Source: Entomortierella parvispora (taxonomy: Eukaryota > Mortierellomycota > Mortierellomycetes > Mortierellales > Mortierellaceae). From it: DNA of 64,000 nucleotides. The stretch lies in contig OY752146.1 in assembly GCA_963573315.1 (NCBI GenBank), positions 1,612,001-1,676,000 on the forward strand, in the 5' to 3' direction. Under the pieces are notes generated by a model that worked only from the letters and a program-made list of their open reading frames with translations, was not told where the DNA came from and made no database searches. This document shows, piece after piece, positions 57,405-64,000 of the stretch (position 1 is the stretch's first letter; the number at the start of each line of letters is the position of its first letter). The position numbers and the translations under genes are program-made.

Positions 57405-58133
57405 TTCTGCGTCTCGAGATAAGGAAGAAAGGCTTGAAAGGCTTTGGGATAGGGAAAGGGAGGGATAAAGAGGGGGTTCGGTCAAGAGATGGGATGGGTG
57501 ACAAGATGTGCAAGTTTTATTTGTGCGAGAGGCTTGGCGTGTGAAAGGCACGGCACTTAGTCTCATTGAGAGCACAAAATCGATTCGTCAGCACAGCTTG
57601 GGCGCAGCTCAAAATTTGTACAGTATGCAGAGGAAATTTCGCTGTGCACAGCAACAATAACTTGCGGAGGACAAGGATCAACTCGCCATTCACCTATGAC
57701 GAAGATGAATAACATCATACTTCTTGGGTGTATACACTTCATTCATTTACGATGCAATAAAGACTGTGCTATGGATGGTGAAGGAGGGACACCATGGCGA
57801 CAACCGATCGAAAAAGGTATGATGCCAGGACACTACGCGATTAGTGAACTGGATGCAATGATGCCGACACTCCAGCGGATCCAATTGGTTCTGCCAACTA
57901 TCAATGCCAAAACACTGAACGCGACAATATATTTCTTCGAGATATGAGAGTCGCACCAAGACTGCAAGATTTACTCTTTGGATTCTGTGATCCGTTGTAT
58001 TCACCTTCAGGGTATGAATGACCCTGTAGTTGTATTTATCACCTGTAACCGTTTGAGGCTCACTCATATACAGCCTCGCGTCCAATATCTCATCCTGTCC
58101 TTCGCCTTCCTTTACCCTCGCCTGATCTTTTAG
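57405..58133. other. Upstream region of the F-box gene and 3' region of the SNARE gene
   Basis: 729 bases between two minus-strand genes. Short frames only; none resembles a known protein. Confidence 0.55.
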
Positions 58134-59000
58134 CTATCCGGTGCTGTATTGCACGGTTCCCGAGAGCTCGTCCGTCTTTAAATAGAGATCCTTCAGTTGA
58201 TCCGTCTGTCGTGTCGCCACCCCATGCATCGTCTCGGCCTTTGACCGCAGCTGCAACACCCCTCCTAGCATTCGATCAAAGTTCCTCTCCAACTTGTCCT
58301 CCATCTCATCATCCTCAGTAGTGTTCTCCAACGAGTACGGTGACCTCTCTGCTCCTCTTACATCCTCTGGATTTGGATGATGTCCTTGAGGTCCCGCGAA
58401 GGGTCCGTATCCGTGTCGGGGTTGAGATTCTCCCTTCCAAGCCCTTTCTTCATGCTCGGATTTCTTCTCGCTTCCTTCTTGCAAGACATTTCCCTTCTTT
58501 TTCTTTTGACCAGAACTCTTCCCCCCACTCATCAAAGTCGCCAATGGATTCTTGATATGGATCGCGAGGATGGATCGATTCAAAGTCTTGAGCTTCCTCG
58601 TCTTGCCCACGGCCTCGTCTGCATGCATTTGACTGCAATCTAATAACTCTTCGATACGTCGTAGTGCTTGGGATTGTTCTCGAAGTTGACCCATCGTCCG
58701 ATCCGCACTCTGGTTGGATACCTCAAGAAGACGTAATGACGCTCTGTGGAGTGTAGCGATTCCAATCGAACATTCCGTGTCTGCTGTTGACGTGCGCTAT
58801 ATCCTGTTCGGTTGGAGGAGGAGATACAGAAGAAGATGGCGACGGATGTCCATAAGTGAACCATAGGTTGTCATGGGTGTGCATACGGACGATGATGGAA
58901 GAGAAAAGGGGGAAGCTTGACTATTTGCTCTGCCAGAACTTTGATTTCTATGCTGGATGTTGGCTCCATAGGTCTGCGAGTTTCCTCCATACGCTGCCAT
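58134..59000 (-). CDS. SEC9: SNAP-25/Sec9-like t-SNARE, with apparent frameshifts in the Qb motif
   Basis: Plasma-membrane Qb-Qc SNARE for exocytosis, by family. The C-terminal Qc motif (EDKLERNFDRMLGGVLQLR...ATRQTDQL...ELSGTV) is intact in the frame ending at 58134 and includes its central-layer Gln. The Qb motif is recognisable but spread over three frames: PPPTEQDIAHV, then QQTRNVRLESLHSTER, then SLRLLEVSNQSADRTMGQLR. Each change equals one missing base, near 58788 and 58744, and LESLHSTER matches the ESLxSTRR signature of SNAP-25. A third shift of the same sense may lie near 58849, after the probable N terminus MAAYGGNSQTYGANIQ (ATG at 59000, immediately after a possible splice acceptor). 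No intron is short enough to explain these. They are either assembly errors or real damage. An intact gene would encode roughly 280-300 residues. It follows CCZ1 by 259 bases on the same strand. Confidence 0.75.
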
Positions 59001-59259
59001 CTGTGGAAACAGAAAGAGATATGGGTGGAGAAAAGGTGAGAGAGAAGCTGTTACGGTGGGTGTTCGGTAATTCTTCAGAGAGGCGGATGCTTTACAGGTG
59101 AGATCGTGGCAAGACATACAAACAAGCAAAGAAAAAGCCTGCATCGCCCAGCACTGCAACGCAAAATTGTCCGTTCTCATCTGCTGCGCTTCCTTGGAAA
59201 TGGAATCAGAATGGTATTATTATCGAAGATTCGAGTATTATTATTATTGGTAAGGTAGG

Positions 59260-61821
59260 TTACGTTGAAGATGTAGTAGGACCAGTCGTCGCGGTCGAGG
59301 TGGATGTCGAGTGCAAACCTGAAGTCGACAGATTATTGTTATTAAAGTACAGCGAGGTCAACTTGCGCACTTCGTCTAAAGAGTAACGAGATCACACGAG
59401 TCAGTTCACATGCCAATTAGTCACGAGACGAGAACCAAAGCGAGACATACACTTACCTTCTACTTCGACCAACGTGCTGTCCTTCCGCGAGACAATCATG
59501 TATACTTCACGATCGTCAAACCGCTTCCCGACAATCCAATGGTTCGATGGCGAACGTGTCGTCACCTCATTTGTGTCAGGCATCCTGAACAAAAAAGAAA
59601 AAAAAAACACCGTAAAAAAAGGTCAGAGAGGGAGCAAGAAAGAAAAGGGCAAAGCCAGGAATCTACCCCTAGAAAGCAAATTGTTTTGTACCTGTCAAAG
59701 TCCTGCTTGATATCGAGTAAAGACAAGGCCATATCCGAGCCCATTGTAATGCCTCCCTTCCCTGTGGTAGATCCCAACTGCGCCTTGATCGCCAAATTCA
59801 TCTTGTTAAAGTAGAGGAATCGGATCTCTTTATCGTTCGCAAGCGTTCCTCCCAAAGTCCGTGCCGTGATTGCATCCTTGATGACCTGACGCGAAACCTC
59901 CTCCAGTACAGATCGATTTGGTACCACAAAGGTTGGGCCGTCAGACCCTGAGCTCTCCAGTGGTGCTGGCAAATGATCATCCAAAATCTGGGACAAAAAC
60001 TCTTCCAATTCTCGTGAAAATTGCTCTGGCTCGTCCAACAACCTTTGTGCTTCTGCTCCATCAGCTGGTACAAAGAAGGAGAGGTTCAATCCGCTTCCAT
60101 GCTACAAAATATGTATAAGAGGAGTGTGAGTGACAGAGTATCGACATCAACACATACAGGGAACCTACGATGTATGAAAACACTCTACCTTGTACAGGAT
60201 TCCAAAATGCTCGTCCACGTCCTCACTCGCAATAAATTCGCCAAACCATAGAGGATTCACGGAGGCTTTTCCTCCTGTTGTTAAAATAACCTCGGAATCT
60301 CCTGAAGGTCGAGGACTTGAACCTGCTGCAGGCGCACCCAAATTCAATGCACTCAACGCCCCGCCATTGTTCGTGCTGAGGTTGTTTGTGGTTGTGACTC
60401 CGTCCACGCTTCGAATAGACGGTGCTGGTGAACTCACGCGCGATATGGGCCGGAAAGGAGGTGTCGAGGGTGGCGTTGTCGTTGTGGGACTCGTTCGATA
60501 GAATCCAAAGATGCTCGAGTTGGACCATGACTTGCCAAACTTGAATGTAGACTGTTTTTTGTATAGATTGAAAAAAAAAAAAAAAAAAAAAAAAAAGGAA
60601 ATCGATCAGAAATGTGGAGAAATAACTTGACAAATATTGGAGGCAATCTCAACATCGTTCTTACCTTGCGCTTCTTGGCCTCCTCTTCCTCTTTACGCTC
60701 CCACGCAGCCATGGCGCTTGCGCCTTCGTATCCCGTCAAGTTAACGACTTGTTTCCAGACCGCCTTCATGTCTTCATCCCGAATATCCGTCGAAACCAAC
60801 AAGTCCTCGAACGTGACCATATAATGAGTCAACATTGACGCCTTGTCCTTGTCTTCATCCACTGGAGAATCCCGAACGAATTTCTCCCGCACACTTTTGA
60901 CAAGTCGATCAACCCCCAAATAGCTCGATCGTGACAACGGCAAATAATTGATACCGTCCAGAGCCACCTCCAGAGTCATGGATCGCTCGAAATCCCAGCC
61001 TAGAACCCAGGGTTCGAAAAACTCCTCGAGAATCCGCTGTAAAGGTCGGGTGTTTCCTTCATGTGCTTGAACGATCCCATCCATGGGGCCATGTGCGACC
61101 CTAAACATCCCATACGCCTGCTTTAAGAGTGCGCTCAAAACCGTGTCGTGAACCTCTTGATCCAAGTATTCTGTAATGGTTCGGAGTTTGCCGTCTGCCC
61201 CCTTGACTGTCCGCTTGGTTGTGCCTAGCTCTATGGACTAAAAGGAAGGAGGTGGAGGAAAATCTCAAGGGGTCAAAAGAGCTGAACATGAAAGGGCGAG
61301 TCGATGGTTGAGTTGACTCTCCAAAGTGCTTTGATCGTTTTTCTTGAACGCACCATATGGAGCCAGTATCCTGGCTCTGCTTCTAAAAAGACAAGTCGGT
61401 TCTTTTGTGAATGTACATTGTCGCAAGGTGCGTCGGGCGAGAATATCCTATTGAAAATATAAGTCGGTGAGCAGGCAAGAATGGGATGGCATTCATTCAT
61501 TCACAAAGGTTCGTTTCATTTTTCTTTGTGATTCATTGCATGCTGTTCTAACCTTGCGAAATTAACAAGTCCCTGAGCCAGTCCAATATTGCGCATCTTG
61601 GCATCGATCGACACTGTCTTGCGAGCCACATAGTACAGAAGCTGCTCATGCTGAGTCTCATCTGTTGGGCCAAAGTCTGGGTTGTAGACACAAAAGTAGC
61701 CCAGAGTCGGTGGGGTCACAGCCGGTCCAGCATTGGTCGAGGACGGCGAAGAGGCAGCGGGAGCATTTGCTGATTTTGGAGATGAGGCCGAGGCCGAGGC
61801 CGCGGAAGATGAGCTGTACAT
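59260..61821 (-). CDS. CCZ1: Vacuolar fusion protein Ccz1 (Mon1-Ccz1 Rab7 exchange factor subunit)
   Basis: Seven exons on the minus strand: 61821-61553, 61447-61354, 61237-60665, 60551-60189, 60101-59692, 59584-59457 and 59375-59260, giving 650 residues; all six introns are GT-AG with consistent phases. After a Ser/Ala/Pro-rich start, GYFCVYNPDFGPTDETQHEQ begins the first longin domain (about residues 40-200), with LLYYVARKT and the spliced NFARIFSPDAPCDN. A second longin-like region follows (LNLSFFVPADGAEAQRLL), and the C terminus holds MPDTNEVTTRSPSNHWIVGK. These match fungal Ccz1. With Mon1 it activates the Rab7 homologue Ypt7 on late endosomes, vacuoles and autophagosomes. Intron 3 carries a 26-base T run before its acceptor. 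The first ATG in frame is at 61821. Confidence 0.92.
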
Positions 61822-62219
61822 GGGATTCGCCAAAGGAATTGTCAAGTCGAGTCGAATTAAGATGAAAAGGGCGCAAGAGATGAATCGGCATGCGGTTCAC
61901 AAGACTGTGACGCGACTTTTTGGTGTTTTGGGCGCGTTTTGTGCGCAGGGGAGGTAGGCTTCCTTGTTCTTTTTTCTTCCCTTCCCTCCCTTCTCTCCCT
62001 TCTGTTTCTCTCTTCTTCGACAGCAATTATCATTTGTCAACAAAAGCAATTTTATTACTCCTGGGGAGAGGTATTATACACGGGTACACTGGTAGCAAAA
62101 AGCAGATCCTTCTATGGAGGCATCGTCATCATGTACAAGGAGGGAAAGAGCGGGGAGTGAGAGAGTAAAAGTATCGGATGTGGATCCACTGGGCGGGGTC
62201 TTGATCGATCCTTCGTTTG
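61822..62219. other. CCZ1 promoter and 3' region of the transacylase gene
   Basis: 398 bases between two minus-strand genes. The frames present are short and unrecognisable. Confidence 0.55.
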
Positions 62220-63433
62220 TTACGCCCAGTGTTCGATATCAGATGCAGTCGTGACAGTCTTGACAAAGTCAGTCGGGTATTCTTTGCGGAGCAAATTGGC
62301 GAGGACCTTGCCAGGCCCTAACGAGATGTAGTCGTGAACGTCCTCCTGCTCCCGGAGATAGGCAATGCTGGTGTGCCACTGAACGGTTCCTGTCACCTGT
62401 CTGACAAGTAGATCCGAAATATCCTCTACGTTTTCAATCTATTCCAAGAAAACGTTTTTCGTTAGAAATAGATCCTAATGTATTTGTAGCAAGGATGGGT
62501 AGATGCATCTCCGCTATAGGATCATAACTTACAGGCTTTGCGGTGACATTAGAAATGACGCTGATAACAGGCTTTTTGAACTGGACATCCTTCAAAGCCT
62601 CTCTCATAGCGTCGGCAGCAGGCTGCATCAAGCTGCAGTGGAAAGGGGCCGAAACGGGCAAATCCACAGCACGAGCCGCAATCTTGCGAGCCTGCAAAAC
62701 TCTGGATGCATGGTCCACACCCCGGACCGTTCCACTGATGACAACTTGGAAGGACTAGTAGGTTGAGATGAGCAACTATTAGGATCCACCAGTAATACAA
62801 AAAAGAGTTCGCATTGCGAAAATACTGGGATTCACGGGTTACTTACGCTGTTGATATTGGCAATCTCGGCAAGCTCACCCGGTGGTAAAGACTGACGGAT
62901 CTCCTCCATCGCCTTCACCAGCTCTTCCAGTTTTGAGGATCGAACGACAAGTGCAGACATGGCTGTGGTTCCTTTGTCAGTCACACCTTTGGTCATTGCC
63001 TCTCCTCTTAACCTCTATGGATAGGAAGCAAGAATTACATTAGTACGTTTTCAGAATCACATACACATGATTGTCAATGTGACAGCAAGTGACCAAATAA
63101 AACTTACCACCAACTTGACAGCATCCTGCAAGGTCACTGCCTTGGTCGCCACCAATGCAGAGTACTCGCCCAGGGAATGGCCCAGAGCATACTTGCAAGA
63201 GTCTTCGATTTTGAATCCGCGTTCGGCCTCTAGCACACGCAACATCGCAATGGAAGTCGTCAAAATAGCAGGCTGTGCATTCTCTGTCCTGGTTAGATCC
63301 TCCTGTGAGCCCTCGAACATGACATGCTTCAACGTGCCACCAAGGACATCGTCGGCCTCGTCCACGACCTGGCGTGCTGCAGGATAGGCGTCGTACAGGT
63401 CCTTGCCCATCCCAACAAATTGCGAGCCTTGGC
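62220..63433 (-). CDS. MCT1: Malonyl-CoA:ACP transacylase, probably mitochondrial (5' exon unresolved)
   Basis: Exons 63433-63108, 63014-62847, 62754-62533 and 62438-62220 on the minus strand are joined by GT-AG introns in phase and encode about 311 residues of a FabD/Mct1-type enzyme. It transfers malonate from CoA to acyl carrier protein, in fungi usually for mitochondrial type II fatty acid and lipoate synthesis. The frame begins at GQGSQFVGMGKDL, which normally follows FP. The nucleophile elbow GHSLGEYSALVA, the catalytic His in SAPFHCSLM and the end motif YISLGPGKVLANLL are all present. The exon starts at a CAG acceptor needing two bases of a split Gly codon, so at least one upstream exon is missing from this model. 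A candidate is the ATG at 63758 (MVPLWRSAMCRSCTGYR, rich in Arg/Ser/Cys and fit for a mitochondrial presequence), but I could not find its donor. Confidence 0.88.
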
Positions 63434-64000
63434 CTGTTTTCGATCCAAGAAGTAGATGTCGACATTGAATAACAGCAATGGTTAATATCATGATCATGTC
63501 AACAGTTTTGATTCATCCCTCCTTCCCCTCGCTTCCCCAGAGCCAGCAAGAAAAGAGCCAGGCGAAAAGGAAGATCGATGGAGCGGAGTACAGCTCAGTT
63601 TTCAAAAATAAAAATAAAAATCTCAGATCGTGAGAATATTTCCGCCTACAAGCCCACAATGCACATGGGCTCTGTCTCCTGTTGGTGTAGGGTTTCTTGC
63701 CCCAGACTCGGTACCCTGTGCAGCTCCGGCACATTGCGCTTCTCCACAATGGCACCATTACGGTGCAGAGAGAGAGAAGACACCAAGCAAACACGCAACC
63801 ACGGGGAGCCAGTCAAGGTTTAGGTCCGGCTGGTCCCTTTTAGGAAGGTGCGGCCATCCCACCACACAAACAGGTCAAGCCATTCGCCCACGCCGAACCT
63901 TGATGACTCTTTTTTTTTGTCCTCTTCTCCACCCACTGGACATCGTTCACCCAACATCACCCACACTCACACGAACAAGGGCCCCCGATTGTCTGCCTCC
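63434..64000. other. Upstream part of the transacylase gene and its promoter
   Basis: It should contain the first exon of MCT1. A minus-strand frame from the ATG at 63758 encodes a basic, presequence-like stretch ending near RRKYSHDLRF, but no convincing donor follows it. The last 200 bases have no recognisable coding content and are probably promoter. Confidence 0.5.

Noticed and set aside
1-64000. tRNA or rRNA genes
   Set aside because: I looked for T-loop-like motifs (GGTTCGAA and relatives) and found only instances inside coding sequence without a matching cloverleaf.

Overview
The window is nuclear DNA of a filamentous fungus. Genes are split by short GT-AG introns (about 80-220 bp), intergenic DNA is rich in pyrimidine or purine runs, and regulators are full of poly-Q, poly-N and Ser/Pro tracts. 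F-box/leucine-rich proteins that begin with LDLPEIR, together with the C2H2 and GATA factors seen here, suggest an early-diverging fungus, most likely Mortierellomycota (Mortierella sensu lato). The phylum is an inference; no rRNA or mitochondrial marker is present.

Left part (1-23.5 kb): an Arl1 GTPase (+); a seven-helix receptor-like protein with a roughly 1,100-residue cytoplasmic tail (-); a C2H2 zinc-finger regulator (-); an AzgA-type purine permease (-), divergent from an OPT oligopeptide transporter (+) whose first intron appears to be GC-AG.

Middle (23.5-39.6 kb): a second C2H2 regulator (+) paralogous to the first; a GATA zinc-finger factor (-) whose AreA-type N-terminal domain lies in a separate upstream exon; a signal-peptide-bearing multi-pass DUF4203-like membrane protein (-); and, divergent from it, a TYW4/PPM2-type wybutosine enzyme (+).

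Duplicated region (40-57.5 kb): two small His/Gln-rich proteins (40389-40826 + and 50861-51379 -) share an otherwise unrecognised C-terminal signature, RRLxPDxLK...HGxANLRHx-stop. Each has a strong TATA box and a TCAATTGA octamer at nearly the same distance. Each lies next to one of two paralogous three-exon FAD monooxygenases (41294-43396 + and 52177-54462 -). F-box genes (two tandem +, one -), F-box remnants and an unrecognised protein with a probable C-terminal membrane anchor fill the rest. This paired duplication is the best candidate for something undescribed.

Right part (57.5-64 kb, all -): a SNAP-25/Sec9 SNARE with apparent frameshifts in its Qb helix, the Rab7 exchange-factor subunit Ccz1 (seven exons), and a malonyl-CoA:ACP transacylase, probably mitochondrial, whose first exon is unresolved. 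Exon coordinates were worked out by hand from splice consensus, reading phase and family conservation. Every multi-exon gene given complete coordinates sums to a multiple of three; SEC9 and MCT1 are the exceptions and are described as incomplete.
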